NCBI GenBank assembly: GCA_019510535.1
Contig: JAEKKE010000077.1
Location: forward strand, 1 to 38,067
Origin: Acidobacteriota bacterium
GTDB taxonomy: Bacteria > Acidobacteriota > Terriglobia > Terriglobales > Acidobacteriaceae
Length of the DNA: 38,067 nt
Reading direction: 5' to 3'
Part shown: in pieces, positions 1 through 9,379 of the stretch
Position numbering within the stretch: position 1 is the stretch's first letter
How the letters are laid out: the number at the start of each line of letters is the position of its first letter
Translations under genes and position numbers: made by a program
Notes under the pieces: generated by a model
What the model saw: the letters and a program-made list of their open reading frames with translations, nothing else
The model's database searches: none
What the model was told of the DNA's origin: nothing

Positions 1-198
1 ACGACCCTCGAAGTACGCCAGGGACTCACGCTCGCCGAGTACGCCGCACACGGCGGCGGATTCCCTCTCACGTTGCGCGGCTCAGGATGCCTGGGAGCCA
101 TTGTCCTCAGCGGCCTGACCCAGCCGGAAGACCACGAGATCGTGGTCACCGCGGTAGCGGAGATTCTCGGCGTGACTGTCCCCCGCCTGGAAATATAG
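1..198 (+). CDS. C-terminal part of a heme-degrading domain / UPF0303-like protein (truncated by window start)
   Basis: Frame 1 is open from base 1 to TAG at 196-198: ...EVRQGLTLAEYAAHGGGFPLTLRGSGCLGAIVLSGLTQPEDHEIVVTAVAEIL...; resembles the C-terminus of the UPF0303/HbpS-like family. Confidence 0.65.
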   Translation, partial: TTLEVRQGLTLAEYAAHGGGFPLTLRGSGCLGAIVLSGLTQPEDHEIVVTAVAEILGVTVPRLEI

Positions 199-238
199 AC
201 AGCCCATACACTGCATAACGAACCCACACACCGGGTGC

Positions 239-283
239 CCCGGGTCCCGCTTCTGGGACCTGGGAGTTCGCGCAAAGCGCGAA
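239..283. terminator. Two adjacent hairpins between convergent genes
   Basis: CCCGGGTCCC-gcttct-GGGACCTGGG (239-264) and TTCGCGC-AAA-GCGCGAA (267-283) followed by ttgttttg, between the first gene (+) and arsR (-). Confidence 0.55.
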
Positions 284-294
284 TTGTTTTGCCT

Positions 295-693
295 TTACTC
301 CGCTGCCCGCGCCGGAACCGGCGCACCTTCCAGCGTGACAAACTTCTGCGGAGAGCAACAGGCCGTCTCCAGTTGCCGCAGATCCGCCTGCATCTTCCTG
401 TCATCTTCCAACGCCCGCAAGGCCGCACTCAGCGCCTTCCGAAGATCCTTCTCCTCAGGCCAGGCGATGCTGTAGTGCACCCACTTACCCTCTTTTCGAG
501 TCGCCACCATGCCCGCACTTCGCAGATACGCCAGATGCCGCGAGATCTTCGGCTGCGGTTCCTTCAGAATCTCCACGAAGTAGCAGACACAGACCTCTCG
601 CCCGTTCAAAAGATTGAGGATGCGCAGGCGCGTCGGGTCAGAAAGCGCGGTAAAGATCTGCGCCAGTTGCTCCGTTCTCCCTTTCGCCGTCAT
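295..693 (-). CDS. arsR: ArsR/SmtB-family metalloregulatory repressor
   Basis: 132 aa wHTH protein; LSDPTRLRILNLL, the As(III)-site-like EVCVCYF, KISRHLAYLRSAGMV; divergent from arsM. Confidence 0.93.
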   Translation of the reverse strand: MTAKGRTEQLAQIFTALSDPTRLRILNLLNGREVCVCYFVEILKEPQPKISRHLAYLRSAGMVATRKEGKWVHYSIAWPEEKDLRKALSAALRALEDDRKMQADLRQLETACCSPQKFVTLEGAPVPARAAE

Positions 694-716
694 GCAGAAT
701 TCATTATATCCGGCTT

Positions 717-756
717 GACATATATGTCCCCACCAGATACATCTGCTTAAGCAGAT
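717..756. promoter_or_regulatory. Candidate ArsR operator region with two perfect palindromes
   Basis: GACATATATGTC (717-728) and ATCTGCTTAAGCAGAT (741-756), both perfect palindromes, in the arsR/arsM divergent intergenic region. Confidence 0.6.
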
Positions 757-771
757 ATGTCAGGAGGCTCT

Positions 772-1584
772 ATGGATACTACCTCTGCCGTGAAGGACAA
801 GTACGGCGCTCTTGCGGTCGCCGTCAAGCAAAACGAACCTGCGTGCTGCGACCCGCTGATGCAGTGCTGTGACCCCATCACCCGCAATCTGTACACGGCA
901 GACCAGCACGGCGTTCTGCCCGAGAAAGCGGTGTTGGCCTCACTTGGTTGCGGGAATCCCACGGCACTGATCGATATCAAGCCGGGTGAGACCGTCCTGG
1001 ACCTCGGGTCCGGCGGAGGCATCGATGTATTGCTCTCAGCGCAACGCGTCGGCCCTACCGGCAAAGCCTACGGCCTCGACATGACCGACGAGATGCTGGA
1101 GCTCGCGCGCGAGAACCAGCAGAAGGCAGGCGTCACCAATGTCGAGTTTTTGAAGGGCAACATCGAAGCGATTCCCCTTTCGGATGCGAGCGCAGACGTC
1201 ATCATCTCCAACTGCGTGATTAATCTCTCCAGCGATAAGGACCGGGTATTACGCGAGGCCTTCCGCGTTCTCAAACCCGGGGGTCGTTTTGCTGTCAGCG
1301 ACGTTGTTGTCCGTGGACACGTCCCGGACGAGATCCGGCAGAGCATGCTGCTCTGGGTCGGCTGCATCGCCGGAGCTCTGGAAGAGCAGGAGTATCGCGG
1401 GAAGCTAGCCGCCGCAGGCTTCAGCAGCATCGACCTCGAAATCACACGCGTCTATCGCATCGAAGACGCTCGCCACTTCCTCACCGAAGCCGGTGTCGAT
1501 GTGGACTCCATCGCCTCGCAGGTGGAAGACAAATTTGTCAGCGCCTTCGTGCGTGCCACCAAACCAACGGAAGCTCGCCCATGA
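772..1584 (+). CDS. arsM: Arsenite methyltransferase (SAM-dependent)
   Basis: SAM motif [11 protein letters not shown]; conserved cysteines in [27 protein letters not shown]. Start set to ATG 772 because AGGAGG is at 762-767; the ORF-track start at 757 overlaps the palindrome. Confidence 0.93.
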   Translation: MDTTSAVKDKYGALAVAVKQNEPACCDPLMQCCDPITRNLYTADQHGVLPEKAVLASLGCGNPTALIDIKPGETVLDLGSGGGIDVLLSAQRVGPTGKAYGLDMTDEMLELARENQQKAGVTNVEFLKGNIEAIPLSDASADVIISNCVINLSSDKDRVLREAFRVLKPGGRFAVSDVVVRGHVPDEIRQSMLLWVGCIAGALEEQEYRGKLAAAGFSSIDLEITRVYRIEDARHFLTEAGVDVDSIASQVEDKFVSAFVRATKPTEARP

Positions 1585-2045
1585 TCAATGTTCTTTTCCT
1601 GTGCACGGGAAACTCGGCGCGATCCATCCTTGCCGAAGCCTTGTTAAATCACCGTGGAGCCGGTCGTTTCCAGGCCTTCAGCGCCGGCAGCCAGCCAGCC
1701 GGGCTGGTGCGCGAAGGTGCGCTACGCCAGCTCCGGAAGGAAGGCATCGCCACCGAGGGTCTGCGCAGCAAGAGCTGGGACGAGTTCACACAGCCCGGCG
1801 CGCCGCAGATGGACATCATTCTGACCGTTTGCGACAACGCTGCAGCGGAGCCCTGTCCCCTCTGGCCCGGCCATCCCGCAACCGCGCACTGGGGTCTTGC
1901 CGATCCCGCAGCAGTAGAAGGCGGTGAAGAGGCTATTGCGCACGCTTATACGGAAACCTTCGACACGCTCGATCGGCGCATCCACCGTCTGCTCGACCTG
2001 AAGACCATTACGCCTGAAGCTCTATCCGAAGCAGGTTCTTTGTGA
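1581..2045 (+). CDS. arsC: Arsenate reductase, low-molecular-weight phosphatase type
   Basis: N-terminal [24 protein letters not shown]; overlaps arsM by ATGA. Confidence 0.92.
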   Translation: MINVLFLCTGNSARSILAEALLNHRGAGRFQAFSAGSQPAGLVREGALRQLRKEGIATEGLRSKSWDEFTQPGAPQMDIILTVCDNAAAEPCPLWPGHPATAHWGLADPAAVEGGEEAIAHAYTETFDTLDRRIHRLLDLKTITPEALSEAGSL

Positions 2046-2752
2046 ACACAACTCTCGGCCGCCGCGCCGTTTCAGAATTTCTCAGTACCACTCTTCTGCT
2101 GGCCGTTGTTGTCGGCTCCGGAATCATGGGTCAGAGGCTGGGTGAGGGCAATGAGGCAATAGCACTACTCGCCAACTCGTTGGCTACAGGCGCAGGTCTG
2201 GTTGCCCTGATCCTCACCTTTGGCGATCTCTCGTCTCACATGAATCCAGTCGTGACGATAGCAGCCGTCCTCGACCGCTCACTGCCACGCAGAGACGCTG
2301 CACTCTACGTCCTCGCACAGTCCGCAGGCGCCTGCTGCGGCGTTGTTCTGGCGCATGCCATCTTCGGCCTGCCTCTATTGCAGCATGGAACCCATATCCG
2401 CAGCGGACCTGCATTGCTGCTCTCGGAGTTCGTAGCTACCTTCGGTCTTCTGATGGTCGTGCTCAGCTGCTCTCGTGTGCGTCCGGCAGCAACTCCGTAT
2501 GCCGTCGGTGCGTACATCATCTCCGCATACTGGTTCACCTCATCGACATCCTTTGCCAATCCAGCGGTCACCCTTGCCCGTTGCCTGACCGATACCTTCG
2601 CCGCAATTCGCCCGGCGGACGTTCTTCCCTTCATCGTTGCTCAGATGGTGGGAGCGGTGGCAGCTCTCGGCGTGCAGCAGTGGCTTTTTCAATCGTCTGC
2701 AGCAGTACCTGCCGCCACTCCTCAGGAAGAACTCACAGTTTCAAACACATAG
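2042..2752 (+). CDS. MIP-family aquaporin/aquaglyceroporin, arsenic-associated (AqpS-like)
   Basis: Two MIP half-motifs, HMNPVVT and FANPAVT; GTG start overlaps the arsC stop by 4 nt. Confidence 0.88.
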   Translation: MNTTLGRRAVSEFLSTTLLLAVVVGSGIMGQRLGEGNEAIALLANSLATGAGLVALILTFGDLSSHMNPVVTIAAVLDRSLPRRDAALYVLAQSAGACCGVVLAHAIFGLPLLQHGTHIRSGPALLLSEFVATFGLLMVVLSCSRVRPAATPYAVGAYIISAYWFTSSTSFANPAVTLARCLTDTFAAIRPADVLPFIVAQMVGAVAALGVQQWLFQSSAAVPAATPQEELTVSNT

Positions 2753-2870
2753 TCAACAATTAATCGCTATCTCCTTTCCGGATCGCAACCTCTGCCCAGC
2801 TTTCGTGTCATCTTCAGGATGCCGCTGTTCTCCTGGCGGTATTCGGCAACACACGACAGAGGTGACACCG

Positions 2871-4487
2871 ATGCGACCGATGCTTTGGGCTGCTGTTCTG
2901 GCAACAGCGGTGACGATCTCCGTTGGGCAGGAGCCCTCCGGTACCAACACGCAATCCACTCAGGAACAGACTCCATCCACGCAACAAACGGCGCCCCAGC
3001 CTTCTGCCGCTGGACAGTCGCCGTCTTCGCAGCAAGCTCCGGTCACCGCCCAGCAGCAGAACGGCGCTTACACGATTCAGCGCAATGCGCGTCTGGTGAT
3101 CCTTGATGCCGTCGTCGTCGATAGCAAGGGCAATCCTATTCCAGACCTCAAGAAGGAAGACTTTTCTGTCTCCGAGATGGGCGAACCGCAGACGGTCCTG
3201 AACTTCGAGCAGGCAGGCGCGACCATTCCGCCGCCTTCCGTCACCATTAACTCGACCGGTGAGCTTGATAAGCTGACGCCGCGCGCGCCTGTGAACATCA
3301 TCGTTCTCGACGAGTTCAATACGCGCTTCGAAGACATGGCCTTCGCGCGCTACTCGCTGAAGAAGTTCCTTGAGAAGCAGCCGGACAAGCTCGAGGTTCC
3401 GACCATGCTGCTCGCCGTGGACCTGCAGCACTTCACCGTATTGAAGGACTACACCCAGGACAAGCAGGCTATCCTGCAGTCCCTGGACAAACACTTCGTC
3501 GCGTATCCATGGCAGACACACAACTATTCCTGGATCGGCGAACGTTACGCTACCGCCTTCATCACCCTGCGCCGCGTCGCGCAAGCCACCACCGGTCACT
3601 TCGGCCACAAGAATATGATCTGGGTCGGTCGTGGCTTCCCGCCCTTCAACTTCGTCAATGCCCCGGTCGATCAGCAGCACCGCGTGGATAATGCAATACA
3701 AGACGCGGTCAACACACTGCGCGATGCGCGGATCACGCTCTACACCATCGATCCCGCAGGTGTGATGGTAGATCCCGGCAAGTATGGCAACGCCGCTGCG
3801 TTCAACGATCCGTTGGGCGGCAATTACCAGTTCTCCGCTCTGGCAAAGGCAACCGGTGGGGCGGCGCTCTATGGCCGCAATGATGTCGACACCGAGATTG
3901 GTACCGCCATCAAAGACGGCGCCGCCTTCTATACCCTCACCTACCGGCCGACCGACACCTCGCGTGACATGCAGAAGTTCCGCAAGATCGTGGTCACCGT
4001 GAACCATCCAGGAGCAAAGGTCCTTACCCGCGAAGGCTACTATCTCTCCTACGGTCCGGGTCGCGTGGATCCTACGAATCCCTCCCGGCGACTGCTCTCG
4101 GACCTGGTAGCCGCAGAAAACAGCCAGATGGTCTACGACGGCATCCCTGTGGCGCTGGAAAAAGATTCGACCGAGACCAACACTTACCTGCTACACGTGG
4201 ATGCACGCGGTGTCGCCTGGAGCTATGCCACCGACACAGAGCCGCGGCACGCGGAACTCATCCTGATGTGTACGCAGTTCGACAAGAAAGGCAAAGAGAT
4301 CGACCGTGACGCTCGTAGCATGAAGATCTCAGCCGGAAGCGATGTTCCACCCACCGGTCCTCTGGTGCGCCCGCTCAATCTGCGTTACCACATGAAACGC
4401 AACGACAAAGCTGTGCGCGTCCGCTTCACACTGCGCATGGCCGCGACAGGGCGCATTGGAACCGCTGACGCGGAACTGAATAATTGA
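2871..4487 (+). CDS. VWFA-related acidobacterial domain protein (secreted)
   Basis: Signal-like MRPMLWAAVLATAVTISVGQ, Q/S/T-rich linker, then LVILDAVVVDSKGNPIPDLKKEDFSVSE... and NIIVLDEFNTRFEDMAFARYSLKKFL. Start set to ATG 2871 with an upstream GAGGTG. Confidence 0.8.
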   Translation: MRPMLWAAVLATAVTISVGQEPSGTNTQSTQEQTPSTQQTAPQPSAAGQSPSSQQAPVTAQQQNGAYTIQRNARLVILDAVVVDSKGNPIPDLKKEDFSVSEMGEPQTVLNFEQAGATIPPPSVTINSTGELDKLTPRAPVNIIVLDEFNTRFEDMAFARYSLKKFLEKQPDKLEVPTMLLAVDLQHFTVLKDYTQDKQAILQSLDKHFVAYPWQTHNYSWIGERYATAFITLRRVAQATTGHFGHKNMIWVGRGFPPFNFVNAPVDQQHRVDNAIQDAVNTLRDARITLYTIDPAGVMVDPGKYGNAAAFNDPLGGNYQFSALAKATGGAALYGRNDVDTEIGTAIKDGAAFYTLTYRPTDTSRDMQKFRKIVVTVNHPGAKVLTREGYYLSYGPGRVDPTNPSRRLLSDLVAAENSQMVYDGIPVALEKDSTETNTYLLHVDARGVAWSYATDTEPRHAELILMCTQFDKKGKEIDRDARSMKISAGSDVPPTGPLVRPLNLRYHMKRNDKAVRVRFTLRMAATGRIGTADAELNN

Positions 4488-4500
4488 ATGATGGAATAAA

Positions 4501-4570
4501 TGAATAAGTGAATGACTGAGTCGTTGAAGCGAGACTGCATTCTTCAATGATTCAATCATTCACTTATTCA
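4501..4570. terminator. Inverted repeat between convergent genes
   Basis: TGAATAAGTGAATGA (4501-4515) is the exact reverse complement of TCATTCACTTATTCA (4556-4570); the right arm contains the stop codon of the downstream minus-strand gene. Confidence 0.55.
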
Positions 4571-7123
4571 ATTCGCTTCCAGCCACCGCGACAACTCACC
4601 CTGCTGACTCTTGCGTAGCGCAATGCACGCGTCGATCGACTCCAGCGATTTCTTCAGCGTGCGCTCGGAGGCATCGACCTTATGTTCGGCGAAGAAATGT
4701 TCCACCTGGGTTCGCTCATCCTGGGTGCAGAAGCTACCGACGGCGGAGACGATGCGTGCACCGGAGCTCTCTGTCAGCGTCGCCTGTACTTGCTTCCAGT
4801 TCTCCTGAATGAAAGCCCACGTCTGCGCATGCGTCTCGGGACGCGAGAGCAGAATCGCCAATAGCACCCAGCTATCCTGCGTCCGCACCTCGCCGGAGAT
4901 GGCGTACTTCAGGGTCGCCTCGACCAGCGCAGGATTGGTAAAGCGAGCCAGCGTGTGCAGAAAGTCGGTCTTCAGTCCTGGATCTCTCACGACCTGCGAG
5001 GCCTTCCGTATCTTTTCGTAGAGCGATGGATCTCCGTTACGCGCCGCGATGGCCAGGGCGGTACCGGTCATCGCCGGATCGATGGAGAGCTTGCCACGGA
5101 AGAGCTGATTCATGAACCCGCTCGCCTCGGCGATGATCGCTTTGTCACCTGCAAAGCCCAGCAGACCAAAGAGCGTAGCCCGCAGGCCCTGTTTCTCAAA
5201 GCTGTCGTGCTTCGATGGCTTGCCCAACGCGTCGTAGACAGGACGGTACTGCATACAGATCCAGGCCTGCAGCCGCGCACGATCCTCTTCGGACGCGATG
5301 CGAGCATCCACACCCAAAAGGCCGCCGGCTGCCGTCTCCAGAACCGCAGCACTATCGTCTTTCTTCACCATGCGCAGCAGGTTCAGGTAATCACTCACCT
5401 GGATCAGCCCTGCCCGCATCAAAGCCTCGCGTTCCCCCAGAAACAACATCCGCTCTGCCGGAGAGAAGCGTGTCTCCAGCAACTGCAGAATGGTGCTGTA
5501 CTGATGCTGCGAATAGGTCGCGCGATAGTAGCCGGTAGCTCCGGCGTTTGCGAAGAAGAACGGCTCCGGGATCGTCGTACTCGCTCCCCCTGGCTCCATC
5601 GCACGGCAGAGATCGGCGGCGACACCTTTGAGGCACGTCGGTGCGTCCCAAGCCTGCGTCTGCTCAGCCTCCGACGCACGCATCGTCAGCGGTGAGAGAT
5701 AGAAGCGGCTCTGCGCTGCGTCCATCGCCTTGTCGGTAAAATGCAGCAGCGGAACGCCAGGCTGATTGACGAAGCTCTCCATGATGCGATCAACCGGCTG
5801 GTGACTCACCTCAGTCTGTGCTGTCCAGAAATCTTCCGCAGTGGCATTGGCATAGAGATGAGCGGCGAGATAGTTGTGAACTCCCTGACGAAACACCTCA
5901 GGGCCGATGTAGTGCTCCACCATGGCAAGCACAGCGCCCGCTTTGCCATAGGCGATGCCATCGAACATCTCGTTGATCTCATCAGGAGTATTCGCCGTAG
6001 CCCGGATGGGCCGTGTCGCAGAGTCTGAATCGTAGTTGAGCGTTTCGTTCAGCTCCGCCGCGCGCTCCTGCTGCATGTTCCACTCCGGATGCCATGCCGC
6101 CAGCGGCTTCTTCTCCATCCAGGTGGCGAAGCCTTCGTTGAGCCACAGGTTGTCCCACCACTGCATGGTTACCATGTCGCCGAACCACTGATGCGCCATC
6201 TCGTGTGCAACCACCTCGGCGACATTCTTCTTCGCCGGCACAGAACCGTTCTTCGAGTCCACCAGAAGGTCGGTCTCACGGTAGGTGATGCAGCCGAAAT
6301 TCTCCATGGCGCCTGCCTCGAAGTCTGGCAGCGCGATCATGTCGAGCTTTGGCATCGGATACGGAATACCGAAGTACTGATTGTAGTAATGCAGGATGTA
6401 CTGAGCCGCATCCACCGCATACTTGGTGTACTTCACCTTGTCAGGCGTGGAGCAGGCGCGGATGGGCACACCATCTGCCTTTCCGGTCGAGCATGCAAAC
6501 TCGCCAACCAGAAACGCCACCAGGTACGTGGACATCCTGGGCGTCGTAGCAAACTTCACACGATGTTTCTCGCTGCCGAACGGCGTATCGCTGACCATCT
6601 GCGTATTCGAGATCGCGGTATCACCCTCGTCGAGCACCAACTCGATATCGAAAGTCGCTTTCATCGCCGGCTCATCGAAGCTGGGAAACGCACGCCGGGC
6701 ATCGGTCGGCTCGAACTGGGTTACGCCGTAGCCGCGCTGCTGCGTCTTCGAAAGATAAAACCCACGAAGCTTATCGTTGAGGATACCCGTATAGCGGATC
6801 TGCAACGTAACCGGCCCCGCGGGCAGCGCATGCTCGAAGGTAAACGTCGCCTGTTCTTTCGCATCGTCCAGAGACACGCCGGCAACCTGCCCGGCGGCGC
6901 GTACGGAGGTAAATGTGATCTCCGCAGCATTCAGCGTGATCTCTGTCGCGGGAGCATCCAGCGTGAGATCGATGCTCTCCTCACCCGCAAAGGTCGCTGC
7001 CTTCAGGTCAGGCGTAATGGTCAACGCGTAATGCGTTGGACGGGCATTCGACGGGAGACGCTGAGCCTGTGCAGAGGTGATGAGAGAAAGTGCTGCAACA
7101 AAGAGGGAAAGCCAAAATCGCAT
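4568..7123 (-). CDS. M1 family aminopeptidase (PepN/ERAP-like), secreted
   Basis: GAMENFG and HEMAHQWFG...NEGFATW zinc-peptidase motifs; N-terminal signal peptide MRFWLSLFVAALSLITSAQA. Confidence 0.93.
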   Translation of the reverse strand: MRFWLSLFVAALSLITSAQAQRLPSNARPTHYALTITPDLKAATFAGEESIDLTLDAPATEITLNAAEITFTSVRAAGQVAGVSLDDAKEQATFTFEHALPAGPVTLQIRYTGILNDKLRGFYLSKTQQRGYGVTQFEPTDARRAFPSFDEPAMKATFDIELVLDEGDTAISNTQMVSDTPFGSEKHRVKFATTPRMSTYLVAFLVGEFACSTGKADGVPIRACSTPDKVKYTKYAVDAAQYILHYYNQYFGIPYPMPKLDMIALPDFEAGAMENFGCITYRETDLLVDSKNGSVPAKKNVAEVVAHEMAHQWFGDMVTMQWWDNLWLNEGFATWMEKKPLAAWHPEWNMQQERAAELNETLNYDSDSATRPIRATANTPDEINEMFDGIAYGKAGAVLAMVEHYIGPEVFRQGVHNYLAAHLYANATAEDFWTAQTEVSHQPVDRIMESFVNQPGVPLLHFTDKAMDAAQSRFYLSPLTMRASEAEQTQAWDAPTCLKGVAADLCRAMEPGGASTTIPEPFFFANAGATGYYRATYSQHQYSTILQLLETRFSPAERMLFLGEREALMRAGLIQVSDYLNLLRMVKKDDSAAVLETAAGGLLGVDARIASEEDRARLQAWICMQYRPVYDALGKPSKHDSFEKQGLRATLFGLLGFAGDKAIIAEASGFMNQLFRGKLSIDPAMTGTALAIAARNGDPSLYEKIRKASQVVRDPGLKTDFLHTLARFTNPALVEATLKYAISGEVRTQDSWVLLAILLSRPETHAQTWAFIQENWKQVQATLTESSGARIVSAVGSFCTQDERTQVEHFFAEHKVDASERTLKKSLESIDACIALRKSQQGELSRWLEAN

Positions 7124-7210
7124 CTGTTAAATGAGTTGACGATACTAAAGATCGGCAGGTTTCGCTCGATCTATTAGTCTGGTGGCGAATTTTCAGTATT
7201 TTGGGTAGAG

Positions 7211-7361
7211 AAGCAGATCCCTTCGGGATGACAAACAAAGTGCTTCGGACGATTCGGTGGCGAAGCATCAGGAGTTCGAGCGACCACGATCCTTTTGTCA
7301 TTTCGGAGCCCTCGGGTCCCCGGCCAGCTCGCTGGCTGGGGTGAAGCAAAGCGGAGAAATC
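7211..7361. repeat. Dispersed repeat family 2, rearranged copy
   Basis: AAGCAGATCCCTTCGGGATGACAAA (7211-7235), TTTGTCATTTCG (7294-7305) and GCGGAGAAATC (7351-7361) are all shared with 37287-37373, in a different order. Confidence 0.6.
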
Positions 7362-7428
7362 CGATGTTCTGCCCGAACTTTAAAAGGAAAAAGCGGATCC
7401 CCATCGGGAATCCGCCATTCAACCGTTC

Positions 7429-8466
7429 TTACTGATGCCGCGAAGCCGCGCGCTCGCTCATTCCGGAGAACTCAGCCGCCCGCGACTCCGCATACGCTGC
7501 TGCTCCCAGAAGCGCACAGCTCTGATCCAGAATCACGCGCACCGTAATCGTCTCGAGCAGGGGCGAGAGCCGTCCCTTATCCAGAAATGCCTTACGGAAC
7601 GTGCCGTTCTGCAGCGTCTTCAGCAGCTTGGGCGACATACCTCCACCTAGGTACACACCGCCACGCGCCAGCACCTTCAGCGCGATATTGCCTGCTTCCG
7701 CACCGTAGACACCCGCGAACAGATTCAGGGTCTCCGCGCAAAGCTCGCTCGAACCGTCTTCGCCGCAGGTTCCGATCACGAAGTTTGGATCTTCCTTCGC
7801 CATGCGGTCCTTCAGCCACTGCGGCTCGTCCATCTTCTTTACGTCGCGGAAGAACTCATAGATGTTGATCAAGCCGAGCCCTGAGATCACACGCTCGTAG
7901 CTGACGCGGCCGTTCAGCTTCTTTGTCAAATGCTGCAGCAGCGCAATCTCGTCCGGCGTGCGGGCTGCAAAGTCGGTATGGCCGCCTTCGCTGGCGACGG
8001 GGATATGCCTCTTTCCGTTCCAGACCAGCAGCGCCTCTCCCAACCCGGTACCGGCGGAGATCAGACCGGCATTGCCCACCGCCGATGGATCGCCCTGGTA
8101 AAGCGTAATCAGGTCCTTCGGCTCCAATTCGGGGATGCCGTACCCATTGGCTTCCAGGTCATTCAGCAGCAGCACATGAGGAATATCGCAGGTGCGCGAA
8201 ATGACGCGCGCATCCAGCTTCCAGGGCAGGTTCGTGGGCTCCATACGCTGATCGCTCACTGGGCCAGGAGCGCCGAAGCACGCTGCGGTAATGCCGTGCG
8301 TGCCACCCGTGCTGTCCTGGGCGATGAAGGCCTTCACGACCTCCTCGACCGAGGTGAAGTCGCGCGACGCGAACTTATGCTCGCGGAGCATATGCAAGCG
8401 TCCACTCGTGAAATCAAAGAGCGCTAAATGTACTTTGGTACCACCGACGTCGCCTGCAAGAATCAT
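7429..8466 (-). CDS. glk: Glucokinase
   Basis: MILAGDVGGTKVHLALFD, LLLNDLEANGYGI, SAGTGLGEALL, SEGGHTDFA; ATG overlaps the pgl stop by ATGA. Confidence 0.92.
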   Translation of the reverse strand: MILAGDVGGTKVHLALFDFTSGRLHMLREHKFASRDFTSVEEVVKAFIAQDSTGGTHGITAACFGAPGPVSDQRMEPTNLPWKLDARVISRTCDIPHVLLLNDLEANGYGIPELEPKDLITLYQGDPSAVGNAGLISAGTGLGEALLVWNGKRHIPVASEGGHTDFAARTPDEIALLQHLTKKLNGRVSYERVISGLGLINIYEFFRDVKKMDEPQWLKDRMAKEDPNFVIGTCGEDGSSELCAETLNLFAGVYGAEAGNIALKVLARGGVYLGGGMSPKLLKTLQNGTFRKAFLDKGRLSPLLETITVRVILDQSCALLGAAAYAESRAAEFSGMSERAASRHQ

Positions 8467-9245
8467 CCAACCCACTCCATGGTGCCGCCATGCGGCGAGG
8501 GTAGCTTGGCTGCCGCAGCCGTATCCAGTAAGAAGAGCAGCTTACCATTTGCAGGCCGAATCAATTGCGAGGGTAGCGTTTCCAGATCCTTCGGACCGGT
8601 CAACACACGCGCCAGGACCTCGGTTTTGGCGGCACCCTCTATCAGGAAAACTACCTCGCGGGCAGCGTTGATTACTGGCCACGAGAGGGTGATGCGCCAC
8701 GTATTCTTCTGCGGCACATGGTTCGCAAAGGCGATGCGGCCCAGCTCATCGATGCCCTCGGTATGCGGGAACAGCGATGCGGTGTGACCGTCGTCCCCCA
8801 TCCCGAGCTGCACCAGGTCAAAAACCGGAGTTTCGGCACCCTCCAGCTTGAAGGTATTGCGGATCAGGGCCTCGTAACGGGACGATGCCTCCTGAGGATC
8901 GAGCTCTCCTTCCATGCGGTAGACCTGAGAGGCCGGCAGCGGGACCTTATCCAGCAGCAGTTCCTTGGTCACACCGTAGTTGGACTCCGGATGCGACGGT
9001 GGAACACAGCGTTCATCCACCCAGTACAGATGGAGCTTCTCCCAGGGAAGATCGCTGAGAAACGGCTCCTGTGAGAGCACAGCGAACATGCGTTTCGGGG
9101 TCGATCCGCCGGAGATAGCGACGCGCGCCATTCCGCGCGCCGCTACCGCCTGCTTAACTGTTGCGGCGAAGTGCTCCGCCGCCTTCTTTGCCACAGCCGC
9201 CGCATCCGGCGAGACATCCAACGTTACCAGGGTCGTACGAGCCAT
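8463..9245 (-). CDS. pgl: 6-phosphogluconolactonase (DevB/Pgl)
   Basis: VAISGGSTPKRMF, LYWVDERCVPPSHPESNYG, GMGDDGHTASLFP. Confidence 0.93.
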   Translation of the reverse strand: MARTTLVTLDVSPDAAAVAKKAAEHFAATVKQAVAARGMARVAISGGSTPKRMFAVLSQEPFLSDLPWEKLHLYWVDERCVPPSHPESNYGVTKELLLDKVPLPASQVYRMEGELDPQEASSRYEALIRNTFKLEGAETPVFDLVQLGMGDDGHTASLFPHTEGIDELGRIAFANHVPQKNTWRITLSWPVINAAREVVFLIEGAAKTEVLARVLTGPKDLETLPSQLIRPANGKLLFLLDTAAAAKLPSPHGGTMEWVG

Positions 9246-9268
9246 TCAGTTCCTTCTACTCAGGGTTG

Positions 9269-9379
9269 GAGCATTTTTCCTGTTGCTAGGTATCTCGGGA
9301 GGAGCGTGCAGCGGCGTTTTCATTGCGAAAACGCCCATGGATGCACAAGCCCTGCACTACACCTACAGGAAAAATGCTC
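9269..9379. repeat. 111-bp TIR element, copy A
   Basis: Perfect 15-bp TIRs GAGCATTTTTCCTGT / ACAGGAAAAATGCTC; inner hairpin GGCGTTTTCattGCGAAAACGCC and GTGCAG/CTGCAC stem; right end abuts the zwf stop. Confidence 0.9.

Noticed and set aside
2814-4007. 397-aa minus-strand ORF opposite the VWFA gene
   Set aside because: Antisense shadow ORF of a recognisable coding gene with no family similarity that I can see.
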